Shown piece after piece: positions 23,639 to 34,176 of a stretch of DNA of 64,000 bases. Source of the stretch: DASSUW01 sp963811895 (GTDB taxonomy: Bacteria > Actinomycetota > Thermoleophilia > Solirubrobacterales > Solirubrobacteraceae); assembly GCA_963811895.1 (NCBI GenBank), contig CAWETE010000016.1, positions 186,001 through 250,000 on the forward strand, written 5' to 3'. The translations under genes and the position numbers were made by a program. Under the pieces are notes generated by a model. It was not told where the DNA came from, searched no databases, and saw nothing but the letters and a program-made list of their open reading frames with translations. Each line of letters starts with the position of its first letter. Position 1 is the first letter of the stretch.

Positions 23639-23819
23639 GGAAGTCCCCCAAGCGATCCGAGACTCCCCCGAGTCCCGGGTCGAACTTTTCTCCGAGCCAG
23701 TCCGTGTGGGTCCTGTACTGCCGGAATGCAGTCCGTCGCGGCCGTCGACCCTACAAGGCCCAACGGCACAATTTCGGGAGGAGTTGAGTCAAATCCCCCG
23801 AAGAGGGGACGCTTTCTTG

Positions 23820-24581
23820 TCAGGTCCCTGACAATTGCACGTAATCCTGCACGATTTGCAGGATTTCTGGTCGGTCAAGCCACGGCCAATGGCCCGCCTC
23901 GGGCACCCGCTCGACCCGGGTCTCGCCTCCCAGCGCGGCCGCGATCCGGTCCCCCCATCCGGGTCCCAGATACCGGTCGCGCTCGCCCCACAGCACCAGC
24001 GCCGGCGCCGTGACCTCGTCCAGCGCCGCCACGTTCTCGCGCGCCGAGCGGTAGAGCTTGAGGATCGCCCGCTGGGTCCCGTGGTCGAAGTGGCGCAGGA
24101 TCTGGTCGGCGTGCTCGGCCGACAGCCCGCCGACCCGGCGCAGCATCGTGCGGCCGGTGAAGCCCATGGCCAGCTCGCCCACCACCGGCGTGCGCCAGGC
24201 GCGGGGAACCCATCCCCACCCGCCCCAGCGGTGGCCGGGGAGCAGAGGCAGCGTGTCGATCGCCACCAACCGCTCGATCCGCGGTCCGAGCGTGAGCGCC
24301 ACCCCGCCCCAGTCGTGCGCCACCACGCTCACGCGGTCGAGGCCGAGGTGGTCGAGGAAGGCGGGCAGGAAGGCGGCGTAGCCCTCGAGCGAGTACGGCC
24401 AGGCGGCGCTCTTGCCCGACCGGCCGAAGCCCGGCAGGTCGACCGCGATCCCGCCCGTGCGCTCGAGGAACGGCGTCCACAGCTCCGCCGAGTCCGGCAC
24501 GCCGTGCACGTACAGCAACGGTTCGTCGCCGCGCTGGAGCCAGCTCACGAGCGTGCCGTCGATCACCGCCTCGTGCCGCAT
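23820..24581 (-). CDS. alpha/beta hydrolase, haloalkane dehalogenase/epoxide hydrolase-like
   Basis: About 253 residues from ATG 24581 (MRHEAVIDGTLVSWLQRGDE). The oxyanion segment LLYVHGVPDSAELW is followed by VDLPGFGRSGKS and a nucleophile elbow VVAHDWGGVAL in which Asp replaces Ser. That Asp is typical of haloalkane dehalogenases and epoxide hydrolases. VLWGERDRYLGP and VPEAGHWPWLDRP supply the acid region and the catalytic His. A longer start at 24632 is possible. It diverges from the Arg-rich peptide gene. Confidence 0.88.
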   Translation of the reverse strand: MRHEAVIDGTLVSWLQRGDEPLLYVHGVPDSAELWTPFLERTGGIAVDLPGFGRSGKSAAWPYSLEGYAAFLPAFLDHLGLDRVSVVAHDWGGVALTLGPRIERLVAIDTLPLLPGHRWGGWGWVPRAWRTPVVGELAMGFTGRTMLRRVGGLSAEHADQILRHFDHGTQRAILKLYRSARENVAALDEVTAPALVLWGERDRYLGPGWGDRIAAALGGETRVERVPEAGHWPWLDRPEILQIVQDYVQLSGT

Positions 24582-24667
24582 CTTCACCAACTCTTTCCCA
24601 TCCGCTCCCCGGACGCTTCCCGGGCGTCTCATAGCGTCGCGACCGTCAACTCACGGAGGTACGACAC

Positions 24668-24820
24668 ATGAGCGTCTTCTCGGCAATCCAACCCGCGGCT
24701 CGAGCCAGCTCGAGCAGCACCCGCACCCGGACGCGCACCCGCGGCCGGACGCGCACCAACACCAACACGAGCACCCACCGCCGTCGCCGCCGTCGCCGGG
24801 GCCGCCGGGGTCGCGGGTAG
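24668..24820 (+). CDS. 50-aa Thr/Arg-repeat, Arg-rich peptide upstream of ABC exporter
   Basis: ATG 24668 is preceded by a strong ribosome-binding site, GGAGG at 24655-24659, with an 8-base gap. The product starts MSVFSAIQPAARASSS, then has alternating Thr-Arg dipeptides, a short Thr-Asn stretch, and ends with seven consecutive Arg followed by GRRGRG. The stop (24818-24820) is 4 bp before the ABC exporter start. I do not recognise the family. Its size, placement before an exporter and a good ribosome-binding site favour a real gene; it could be an exported or modified peptide, or a basic nucleic-acid-binding peptide. The composition could also be a low-complexity accident of GC-rich DNA. Confidence 0.5.
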   Translation: MSVFSAIQPAARASSSSTRTRTRTRGRTRTNTNTSTHRRRRRRRGRRGRG

Positions 24821-24824
24821 ATCG

Positions 24825-26582
24825 ATGGTTGCGCACGCCCCGGCGCTGCCGGCGCGCGAGGTCGTGCGCCGCTTCTGGCCCGACGCCCGCCCGTTCCGTC
24901 GCTGGCTGCCCCTGGCGCTGGCGCTGATCGCGGCGGGCGTCGCGGTCGAGACCGCGGAGATCTTCCTCTTCAAGGTCGTCGTCGACGAGGTGCTCGTTCC
25001 CGGCGACCTCGGGCCGCTCCCGTGGATCGCCGCCGCCTGCGTGGGCCTGCTGCTCCTCGGCGCCGCCATCGCCCTCGCCGACGACCTGCTCAACACATCG
25101 CTCGGCGAGCGCTTCCTGCTCGCCATGCGCTCGCGCGTGTTCGGGCACCTGCTGACGCTGTCGCCCGACGCGCTCGACCGGCGCCGGCTCGGCGACGTCC
25201 TGACGCGCCTGGGCGGCGACGTGGCGGCGATCGAGAGCTTCGTGCTGTCGGGCGTCGCGAGCGCCTTCGCGGCGGTGCTCCAGATCGCCTTCTTCGTCGG
25301 TGCGCTGGTCTACCTGCAGTGGGACCTGGCGCTCGTCTCGCTGATCGTCGCGCCGCTCTTCTTCGTGGTGGCGCGGCGGTTCTCCGGCCTGATCAAGCGC
25401 GCCTCGCGCGAGAAGCGGCGCCGCTCCGGCTCGCTCGGCGCGGTCGCCGAGCAGACGCTGGGCAACGTCGCGCTCGTGCAGGCCTCGCGGCGCGAGGGCG
25501 CCGAGCTCGACCGCTACCACCGCGAGGGCGAGGGCGTGATCGCGGCCGAGCTCTCGTCGGTGCGTATCCGCGGCGTGTTCTCGCCGCTCGTGGACCTGAT
25601 CGAGCTGGCCGGGATCCTGCTCGTCGTCTACTTCGGCACGCGGGCGATCTCCGCCGGCGGGCTGACGCTCGGCGGGATGCTGGTCTTCATCGCCTACCTG
25701 ACCAAGCTCTACGGCCCGGTGCGCGACCTCAGCTCGCTCTCCAACACGGTCTTCAAGGCGCTCGCCGGCGCCGAGCGCGTGATCGAGCTGCTCGACGAGC
25801 GGCCCCGCGTGACCGACGGCGCGATCGAGCTCGGCCGCGTGCGCGGGGCCCTGGAGCTCGACGACGTGTGGTTCGCCTACGACGACGACGAGCCGGTCCT
25901 GAAGGGCGTGACGCTGCGCGCCGCTCCCGGCGAGCGGATCGCGCTGGTGGGCGCCTCGGGCGCCGGCAAGTCGACGATCGCGCGGATGCTGCTGCGCTTC
26001 GGCGACCCCGCCCACGGCGCCGTGCGGCTCGACGGGCACGACCTGCGCGACCTGCGGCTCGACTCGCTGAGGCGCAACGTCGCCGTCCTGCTCCAGGAGA
26101 CGCTCGTGCTGCACGGCAGCGTGCGCGAGAACATCGCCTACGCGCGGCCTGGCGCCGGCGACGCCGAGATCGAGGCCGCCGCCCGCGCGGCCGGCGCGCA
26201 CGAGTTCATCGAGCGCCTGCCCGGCGGCTACGACGCCGACCTCGGCGAGCGCGGCCGGCGGCTGTCCGGCGGCCAGCGCCAGCGGATCGCCATCGCCCGC
26301 GCGCTGCTCGCCGACGCGCCCGTCCTCGTGCTCGACGAGCCGACCACCGGCCTCGACGCCGCCCTGGCCGCCTCGATCGGCGACCTCATGCGCGACCGCA
26401 CGACGCTCGTGATCTCGCACGACCTGCTGCTGACCCGCGACGCCGACCTGATCCTCGTGCTCGACGACGGCGAGGTCGTCGAGCGCGGCCGTCATGACGA
26501 ACTGCTCGCCGCCGGCGGGCCCTACTCACAACTCTGGGATGAAGCGCTACCGACTGCTCGAGCAGCTGTCCAGCGGGCATAG
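24825..26582 (+). CDS. ABC exporter, fused membrane and ATPase domains
   Basis: A 585-residue half-transporter. The N-terminal six-helix exporter domain spans about residues 25-310. The ATPase domain has Walker A VGASGAGKST, Q-loop VAVLLQETLV, signature LSGGQRQRIAIARALL, Walker B VLVLDEPTTGLD and the switch His (TLVISHDLLL). Such proteins work as dimers to export lipids, peptides or drugs. It starts 4 bp after the Arg-rich peptide gene, and its last 44 bp overlap the kinase gene, so it belongs to a tightly coupled operon. Confidence 0.93.
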   Translation: MVAHAPALPAREVVRRFWPDARPFRRWLPLALALIAAGVAVETAEIFLFKVVVDEVLVPGDLGPLPWIAAACVGLLLLGAAIALADDLLNTSLGERFLLAMRSRVFGHLLTLSPDALDRRRLGDVLTRLGGDVAAIESFVLSGVASAFAAVLQIAFFVGALVYLQWDLALVSLIVAPLFFVVARRFSGLIKRASREKRRRSGSLGAVAEQTLGNVALVQASRREGAELDRYHREGEGVIAAELSSVRIRGVFSPLVDLIELAGILLVVYFGTRAISAGGLTLGGMLVFIAYLTKLYGPVRDLSSLSNTVFKALAGAERVIELLDERPRVTDGAIELGRVRGALELDDVWFAYDDDEPVLKGVTLRAAPGERIALVGASGAGKSTIARMLLRFGDPAHGAVRLDGHDLRDLRLDSLRRNVAVLLQETLVLHGSVRENIAYARPGAGDAEIEAAARAAGAHEFIERLPGGYDADLGERGRRLSGGQRQRIAIARALLADAPVLVLDEPTTGLDAALAASIGDLMRDRTTLVISHDLLLTRDADLILVLDDGEVVERGRHDELLAAGGPYSQLWDEALPTARAAVQRA

Positions 26583-27207
26583 CTGCGACACGTACGACGC
26601 CTGGAGCGAGGATCGCGGCTGCCGCGTGATCGTCCGCAAGGGCGACGTACGAGACGAGGGCCGCCTGCTGCGCCGCCTCACGCACCCGAACATCGTGCGC
26701 GTCTACGAGGTGCACCGCGACTGGATCGTGCTCGAGACGCTGAGCGGCTCCACCCTCGCGGCGCTGCCGCAACTCGACCGCCACGACGCCATCGAGATGG
26801 GCCGCCAGCTGTGCAGCGCGATCGGCTACCTGCACCGGCAGGGCTGGCTGCACCTCGACCTCAAGCCCGACAACCTGATCGCCGACGGCGGCCGGCTGAA
26901 GCTGATCGACTTCAGCATCGCCCAGCGCCCCGGGCCGGTCGAGTCCGGCACCGGCACGCGGCGCTGGATGGCGCCCGAGCAGGAGCACGGCGGCATGGCG
27001 ACCACGGCCACCGACGTCTGGGGGATCGCCGCCGTCCTGCGCTCGGTCGGTCTCGACCTCGAGGTCGCCGAGGACCCGGTGGAGCGCCCCTCTGTCGAGG
27101 ACGTCACCCGCTGGCTGGAGGGCCGCGCTACGCTCGGCGCTGCCGATGCCGCTCCGGCTCCTGCTCGCCGCCCTCCTCGCCGCAGCGCTGCTTGCCGCGC
27201 CGGATGA
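26539..27207 (+). CDS. small soluble Ser/Thr protein kinase
   Basis: A 222-residue protein that is nearly only a kinase domain. Visible elements are a degenerate Gly loop (LSSGHSCDTYDA), a beta-3 Lys in VIVRKGDV, the catalytic loop WLHLDLKPDNLI, a variant metal motif IDFS in place of DFG, and RRWMAPEQ for the activation segment end. It lacks the transmembrane and PASTA parts of the usual actinobacterial kinases. ATG 26539 lies inside the ABC exporter gene, and its own end overlaps the beta-propeller gene by 62 bp. The target is unknown; the exporter is an obvious candidate partner. Confidence 0.87.
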   Translation: MKRYRLLEQLSSGHSCDTYDAWSEDRGCRVIVRKGDVRDEGRLLRRLTHPNIVRVYEVHRDWIVLETLSGSTLAALPQLDRHDAIEMGRQLCSAIGYLHRQGWLHLDLKPDNLIADGGRLKLIDFSIAQRPGPVESGTGTRRWMAPEQEHGGMATTATDVWGIAAVLRSVGLDLEVAEDPVERPSVEDVTRWLEGRATLGAADAAPAPARRPPRRSAACRAG

Positions 27208-28966
27208 CGAGGCGCGCGCGGCGGACGCGGGCAAGGCCCGCCTGAAGGCGTTCGGCTCCTGCACCGGCCTCGTCCACTACGCCCGCCGCAACGCCCTGCG
27301 CAACACGTTCGTGCCGCTCTCCGACCGGGGGCAGGACGACAGCGGAGCCGGCACGGGCGAGCGGGTGTCGGCGCCGCAGAGCGGCGGCGGCGAGGACTTC
27401 TCGGGCACGAACGTGCAGGAGCAGGGCGTCGACGAGCCCGACATCGTCAAGACGAACGGCACGCACGCGTTCGCGATCGCCGGCGGCGCGCTGCACGCCG
27501 TCGACGTCCGCGCCGCGACCCCGGCAGTCCTCGACAGCCTGGAGCTGGCCGACGGGAGCCACACGCTGCTGCTGCACGGCAACCGCGCGCTCGTGATCTC
27601 GTCGCTGTACTCCGAAGGCGACGTCCTCGGTCTTCCGGAATGGGTGCCGAGCACGCGGCTCGTCGAGGTCGACGTCTCCGACCCGGGCCGCCTGCGCGTG
27701 ATCAACACGCTCGACGTCGAAGGCTCGTACCTGAGCGCGCGCCTGACCGGGGAGACTGCCCGGCTCGTGCTGCGCGGGACGCCGCGGGCGCTCCTCGGCG
27801 GCGTCAGGAAGGTCCGCCGCGCCCGGTCTGCCAAGTGGCTGCCGCGCGGCGTACTGACCCGCAGGGCGTCCGGACGCAAACGGACCGGCAAGGTCGTGGC
27901 GTGCCGGGCGGTGCGCCGGCCGGCCACGTTCAGCGGCACGGACATGATCACCGTGCTCACGGTGGACCTCGAGCGCGGTCTGCCGGCGGTCGACTCCGAC
28001 GCCCTGATGACCGACGCCGACACCGTCTACGCGTCGGCCGAGGCCCTCTACGTGGCCACGCATCGCTGGTTCGACCCGCGCAGGGTCGGCGACGAGCCGC
28101 CCGACGGGGTCAGGACGGCGATCCACCGGTTCGACGCGTCCGAGCGCGGGGTGACCACCTACACGTCGAGCGGCGGCGTGCGCGGCTTCCTGCTCAGCCA
28201 GTGGGCGCTCTCCGAGCACGACGGCCACCTGCGCGTGGCGAGCACCACGGTGCCGCCCTGGTGGGGCGACGGCGACGGCGAGGAGAGCGAGAGCTTCGTG
28301 ACCGTCCTTCGCGTGGAGGAGGGACGGCTCGCCGAGGCCGGCCGCGTCGGCGGGCTCGGGCGCGGCGAGGACATCTTCGCGGTGCGCTTCATCGGCGACA
28401 TCGGCTACGTGGTGACGTTCCGGCAGATCGACCCGCTGTACACGGTCGACCTCGCGACGCCGACCGCGCCGAAGGTGCTGGGCGAGCTGAAGATCCGGGG
28501 GTACTCGGCCTACCTGCATCCGATCGGCGAGAACCTGCTGCTCGGCGTCGGCCAGGACGCCACCCGGCAGGGCCGCCAACTCGGCACCCAGCTCTCGCTG
28601 TTCGACGTCTCCGACCCGCGCGCCCCGACGCGGCTGCACCAGCTCACGCTGCCCGAGGGGTCGAGCGAGGTCGAGTACGACCACCTCGCGTTCCTCTACT
28701 GGCCCCCGACCGGCCTCGCCGTGCTGCCGCTCCAGCGCTGGAGCCGGAACGATGTCTTCGTCGGCGCCGCGGGGTTCCGCGTCGACGCCGCCGGCATCGC
28801 CGACCTCGGCCGTCTCTCACACCCGGTGAAGAGCGAGTGGCGCGGGCAGATCCGCCGCTCGCTGGTGGTCGGCGACCGCCTGTTCACGCTGTCGGAGGCC
28901 GGCATCCTCGCGAGCCCGCTCGCCACCCTGGGCGAGGGCGTGTGGGTCCGCTTCCCGCGGACGTGA
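27146..28966 (+). CDS. secreted beta-propeller domain protein
   Basis: A 606-residue exported protein. A signal peptide (MPLRLLLAALLAAALLAAP) is followed by TNVQEQGVDEPDIVKTNGTHAFAI, which in shortened form (GVDEPDIVKTNG) is the hallmark of the bacterial beta-propeller family (PF09826-like). Repeating strands follow (LVEVDVSDPGRLRVINTL, VLGELKIRGYSAYLHPI, LSLFDVSDPRAPTRL). The function of the family is unknown. It is coupled to the kinase gene in front and to the endonuclease gene behind (GTGA overlap). TACGCT lies 11 bases before the ATG, so it may also have its own promoter. Confidence 0.88.
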   Translation: MPLRLLLAALLAAALLAAPDDEARAADAGKARLKAFGSCTGLVHYARRNALRNTFVPLSDRGQDDSGAGTGERVSAPQSGGGEDFSGTNVQEQGVDEPDIVKTNGTHAFAIAGGALHAVDVRAATPAVLDSLELADGSHTLLLHGNRALVISSLYSEGDVLGLPEWVPSTRLVEVDVSDPGRLRVINTLDVEGSYLSARLTGETARLVLRGTPRALLGGVRKVRRARSAKWLPRGVLTRRASGRKRTGKVVACRAVRRPATFSGTDMITVLTVDLERGLPAVDSDALMTDADTVYASAEALYVATHRWFDPRRVGDEPPDGVRTAIHRFDASERGVTTYTSSGGVRGFLLSQWALSEHDGHLRVASTTVPPWWGDGDGEESESFVTVLRVEEGRLAEAGRVGGLGRGEDIFAVRFIGDIGYVVTFRQIDPLYTVDLATPTAPKVLGELKIRGYSAYLHPIGENLLLGVGQDATRQGRQLGTQLSLFDVSDPRAPTRLHQLTLPEGSSEVEYDHLAFLYWPPTGLAVLPLQRWSRNDVFVGAAGFRVDAAGIADLGRLSHPVKSEWRGQIRRSLVVGDRLFTLSEAGILASPLATLGEGVWVRFPRT

Positions 28967-29601
28967 GAGCCCGCGTCCGGCGGATCCGGGACCGGCTGCG
29001 TGAGCTGTACGGGCGCCCGGTCGCCCCGCCGCACGGCCACGGGCTCGACGAGCTGATCCTCACCGTCCTCTCGCAGTCGACCAACGACCGCAACCGCGAC
29101 GTCGCCTTCCTTCGCCTGCGCGACCGCTTCGGGAGCTGGGAGGCCGTCCGCGACGCGCCCAACGAGCTCGTCGAGGAGGCGATCCGGCCGGGCGGGATCT
29201 CGAAGGTCAAGTCGGTCCGCATCCAGGAGATCCTGCGCGAGCTGGGGGAGCCGCTCGACGGCCCGCACCTGCGCGACCAGGACTTCCTCGTCTCGCTCCC
29301 CGGCGTCGGCCGCAAGACGGCGGCCTGCGTGCGGCTGTTCGCCTACGGCGAGCGCGACGTCCCGGTCGACACGCACGTGTCGCGGGTCGGCACGCGGCTG
29401 GGCCTGTTCCGCGAGGGAGCGCCGTTCCACGAGATGCACGACGAGATGCTGGCCATGACGCCGCGCGGCCAGGAGCTCGAGTTCCACGTGAACCTGCTCC
29501 GGCACGGCCGCCGGACGTGCCACGCGCGCCGCCCGATGTGTGACGAATGCGCGCTTCTGAGGATGTGCCCGACCGGCTACAATCTGCGTCAAGCAGACTG
29601 A
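28963..29601 (+). CDS. endonuclease III-family DNA glycosylase
   Basis: A 212-residue HhH-GPD base-excision repair protein. It has LILTVLSQSTNDRNRD near the N-terminus, the helix-hairpin-helix LPGVGRKTAACV with the catalytic Lys, VPVDTHVSRVGTRL with the catalytic Asp, and a C-terminal 4Fe-4S loop C-x6-C-x2-C-x5-C (CHARRPMCDECALLRMC). It probably removes oxidised pyrimidines. GTG 28963 overlaps the propeller stop. The 3' end contains the promoter and operator of dnaK. Confidence 0.93.
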   Translation: MRARVRRIRDRLRELYGRPVAPPHGHGLDELILTVLSQSTNDRNRDVAFLRLRDRFGSWEAVRDAPNELVEEAIRPGGISKVKSVRIQEILRELGEPLDGPHLRDQDFLVSLPGVGRKTAACVRLFAYGERDVPVDTHVSRVGTRLGLFREGAPFHEMHDEMLAMTPRGQELEFHVNLLRHGRRTCHARRPMCDECALLRMCPTGYNLRQAD

Positions 29602-29604
29602 GAT
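29555..29604 (+). promoter_or_regulatory. dnaK promoter with HAIR-like HspR operator
   Basis: TTCTGA (29555-29560), a 17-base spacer and TACAAT (29578-29583) form a sigma70-type promoter. Overlapping the -10 is an inverted repeat ATCTGCGTC-N5-GACTGAGAT (29582-29604). The same site, with perfect arms, lies at the same position relative to the -10 in front of clpB. The AGT/CGT-N7-ACT core keeps the 7-base spacing of the HspR-binding HAIR element. HspR is encoded in this operon. Confidence 0.75.
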
Positions 29605-29628
29605 CTTGTAGCAAGGGAGCGACACCAC

Positions 29629-31538
<1,910 letters not shown>

Positions 31539-31539
<1 letters not shown>

Positions 31540-32078
31540 TGGAGACGGACGAGTTCACCGCCGCGGCGCCGCCCGATCCCGACGCGTCGGGATCGGGCGA
31601 GACCTCGTTCGCCGACGCCGACGTGCCGCCCGCCTCGCAGCGGGCGGTCGCGGAGGTCGAGGACGAGCGCGACAAGTACCTCGCCCTGGCGCAGCGCACG
31701 CAGGCGGACTTCGAGAACTACCGCAAGCGGATGACGCGCGAGAACGCGGCCGCGAAGGACCGCGGCGTCGCTTCGGTCGCCAAGGAGCTGCTGCCCGCGC
31801 TCGACCACCTCGAGCACGCGCTCAAGGCTGTCGAAGGGCACGAGGACGTCCTCAAGGGCTTCGCGCTCGTACGCGACGAGATCGTCGCCGCGCTCACGCG
31901 CGCGGGCATCGAGTCGTTCTCGCCCGAGGGCGAGCCGTTCGACCCCAACGAGCACGAGGCGATGGCCGCGCACGCGTCCGAGGACCACGAGTCCGGCACC
32001 GTGATGGAGGTCTACCAGCGCGGCTACCGGCTGAACGGAGCGATCCTGCGCCCCGCGCGCGTGGTCGTCGCGGAGTAG
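31539..32078 (+). CDS. grpE: nucleotide exchange factor GrpE
   Basis: A 179-residue GrpE. An acidic N-terminal tail is followed by a long helix (DERDKYLALAQRTQADFENYRKRM, in two parts around residue 50) and the beta-wing end HEAMAAHASEDHESGTVMEVYQRGYRLNGAILRPARV. It releases ADP from DnaK. ATG 31539 shares one base with the dnaK stop; an in-frame GTG at 31536 is possible. Confidence 0.95.
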
Positions 32079-32088
32079 CGAGGCGACC

Positions 32089-33207
32089 GTGGCGCGCGCC
32101 GACGACTACTACAAGACCCTGGGGGTCGACAAGAAGGCCACCCAGGAGGAGATCAAGAAGGCGTACCGCAAGCTCGCGCGCCAGTACCACCCCGACACCA
32201 ACAAGGAGGCCGGGGCGGAGGAGCGCTTCAAGAAGATCTCCGAGGCCTACGACGTCCTCGGCGATCCGGAGAAGCGCAAGAAGTACGACCGCGGGCAGTC
32301 GGTGTTCGGCGCCCCGTTCGGCGGCGGCAGTCCGGCCGGCGCCGGGAGCGCCGACTTCGGCTCGTTCTCCGACATCCTGTCGAACATCTTCAACACCACC
32401 GCGGGGCGCGGCGGGGCGCGCACGCGGCCGGCCGCCGAGCGCGGCCGTGACCTCGAGACGACGATCTCGCTGTCCTTCGACCAGGCGGTCGAGGGCGCGC
32501 AGGTGCCGGTCTCCGTCTCGACGCACGTCGCCTGCAACACCTGCCGCGGCACGGGCGCGCGGCCCGGGACGTCGCCGATCGTCTGCCCGGTCTGTCAGGG
32601 TCGCGGCGTGGAGTCCCAGGGCCAGGGCGTGTTCTCGATCACGCGGCCGTGCTCGCGCTGTGGCGGCTCCGGCACCGTGATCGAGGATCCGTGCCCGACC
32701 TGCTCGGGAGCGGGCCGGCTGCGCGAGCTCAAGAAGTACCGCGTCAACATCCCGGCCGGCGTCAAGGACGGCTCGAAGATCCGCCTGCCCGGCAAGGGCG
32801 AGGCGGGCGTGCGCGGCGGCCCGGCGGGCGACCTGTACGTGGTCTGCAACGTCAGCGAGTCGCCGGTCTTCCGCCGCAAGGGCGACCACTTCGAGGTCGA
32901 GGTCCCGATCACGGTCGCCGAGGCGATGAGCGGCGCCGACGTCGAGGTGCCGACCCTGCACGGCACGAAGAGGCTGCGCGTGCCGGGCGGGACCAAGCAC
33001 GGCACCGTCCAGCGCCTGCGCGGCGAGGGTCCGCCCTCGGTGTCCGGCGGCAAGAGCCGCGGCGACATCCACTACCGCTTCGTGATCGACGTCCCGCGCG
33101 ACCTCACCGAGGAGCAGCGCGAGGCCGTCGAGGCGCTGTCCAAGACGATGAACGGCCGCAACCCGCGCGAGGACCTGCTGCGGCAGGCCGCCGGAGGCCG
33201 GTCCTGA
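32089..33207 (+). CDS. dnaJ: chaperone DnaJ (Hsp40)
   Basis: A 372-residue type I J-protein. The J domain has YHPDTNKEAG with the HPD tripeptide. A G/F-rich linker follows, then four CxxCxGxG zinc repeats (CNTCRGTG, CPVCQGRG, CSRCGGSG, CPTCSGAG) and the C-terminal substrate-binding domains. Start GTG 32089, 10 bp after the grpE stop. It stimulates DnaK ATPase. Confidence 0.97.
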   Translation: MARADDYYKTLGVDKKATQEEIKKAYRKLARQYHPDTNKEAGAEERFKKISEAYDVLGDPEKRKKYDRGQSVFGAPFGGGSPAGAGSADFGSFSDILSNIFNTTAGRGGARTRPAAERGRDLETTISLSFDQAVEGAQVPVSVSTHVACNTCRGTGARPGTSPIVCPVCQGRGVESQGQGVFSITRPCSRCGGSGTVIEDPCPTCSGAGRLRELKKYRVNIPAGVKDGSKIRLPGKGEAGVRGGPAGDLYVVCNVSESPVFRRKGDHFEVEVPITVAEAMSGADVEVPTLHGTKRLRVPGGTKHGTVQRLRGEGPPSVSGGKSRGDIHYRFVIDVPRDLTEEQREAVEALSKTMNGRNPREDLLRQAAGGRS

Positions 33208-33647
33208 TGGCCTCGCGGCGCACCCGCGTGACCGCGAAGGTCGCGACCGACCGCGGCGTGTTCATGATCTCGGTCGCCGCCGAGCTGGCCGAGATGCACC
33301 CGCAGACGCTGCGCATGTACGAGCAGCGCGGCCTGATCGAGCCCAAGCGCTCGCCCAAGGGCACGCGCCTGTACTCGCACGACGACGTCGAGCGGCTGCG
33401 CAAGATCCAGGAGATGACGACCGAGCTGGGGATGAACCTGGCCGGCGTCGAGCGCGTCTTCGAGCTCGAGGACAAGCTGGGCCGGCTCCAGCGCAAGGTC
33501 GACGCGCTGGAGAACCGCGCGGCGACGCTGCAGGAGGAGATCGAGCGGCTCGAGGAGATCCGCCGGTCGGTCAAGGCCGAGATCGTGCGCTACGAGGCGC
33601 CGGGCACCGCGCTCATCCCGATCCGGCACGTGCGGCGCGGGGGTTGA
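33207..33647 (+). CDS. hspR: heat-shock repressor HspR (MerR family)
   Basis: A 146-residue MerR-type regulator. GVFMISVAAELAEMHPQTLR and MYEQRGLIEPKRSPKGTRLYS form the winged-helix motif, followed by a dimerisation coiled coil (KLGRLQRKVDALENRAATL). HspR represses dnaK and clpB operons in actinobacteria. It overlaps dnaJ by one base and its 3' end overlaps the convergent ferric-reductase-like gene by 35 bp. The two HAIR-like sites in this window are its likely targets. Confidence 0.95.
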   Translation: MASRRTRVTAKVATDRGVFMISVAAELAEMHPQTLRMYEQRGLIEPKRSPKGTRLYSHDDVERLRKIQEMTTELGMNLAGVERVFELEDKLGRLQRKVDALENRAATLQEEIERLEEIRRSVKAEIVRYEAPGTALIPIRHVRRGG

Positions 33648-34176
33648 CCGGCGGCAGCGCGCGCAGGATGCCGAGGTAGAGGATCGGCGTCCCGGTGGCG
33701 ATCAGCAGGGCGGTCATCCACGGCGTGCCGGCGTCGCTGCCCGACCCCAGCGCGTGGGTGACGCCGAGCACGTAGACGAGCGGCGTGAGGCGGTGCAGGT
33801 TGCGCCAGCGGCGCGTCCCGACCCGGCGCCGGATGTAGAAGGTCAGCCCGAGGATGGCGGCCAGGTAGCCGCCGATGATCCCGAGCCCGGTGAAGACCGG
33901 CTCGTGGTCCATCACGAACGGCACCGCGATCCCGACCGGGCCGGGGTTCAGCCAGCTGTCGCCCAGCAGCGTGACGCCGTGGACGGCGATGGCCACCAGC
34001 GCCGCGAGCGCGGCGTGCTCGTGGACCGCGATCAGGATCTTCGGCAGGCCCGGCTTGCGGAACGCCTTGGCGGCCATCCCGAGCCCGATCGTCACCGACA
34101 GCGCGATCAGCACGAGCGCCACGATCCCGGAAGCGCGGCTGGCGAGCCACCAGCCGTAATCCATCGGATCCCTCAT
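33613..34176 (-). CDS. ferric reductase-like transmembrane protein (heme b, MsrQ/FRE-like)
   Basis: A 187-residue protein with about six helices. Paired histidines suited to bind heme b occur in VHEHAALAALVAIAVHGVTLL and NLHRLTPLVYVLGVTHAL, the pattern of ferric-reductase-like membrane domains. It has no FAD/NADPH domain, so it must pass electrons to or from a partner. ATG 34176 overlaps the apbE stop as ATGA; an in-frame ATG at 34212 is less likely. It is the last gene of the redox operon. Confidence 0.88.
   Translation of the reverse strand: MRDPMDYGWWLASRASGIVALVLIALSVTIGLGMAAKAFRKPGLPKILIAVHEHAALAALVAIAVHGVTLLGDSWLNPGPVGIAVPFVMDHEPVFTGLGIIGGYLAAILGLTFYIRRRVGTRRWRNLHRLTPLVYVLGVTHALGSGSDAGTPWMTALLIATGTPILYLGILRALPPVNPRAARAGSG

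Noticed and set aside
23639..23819. Possible c-di-AMP (ydaO-type) riboswitch before the CAP protein gene
   Set aside because: CAP and wall-acting genes often have one in actinobacteria, but I could not find the conserved blocks; only a short hairpin is visible.
24825..28966. Lanthipeptide-type biosynthetic cluster
   Set aside because: The kinase has no lyase or cyclase domain attached and the peptide has no Cys, so class III/IV lanthipeptide chemistry is not supported.
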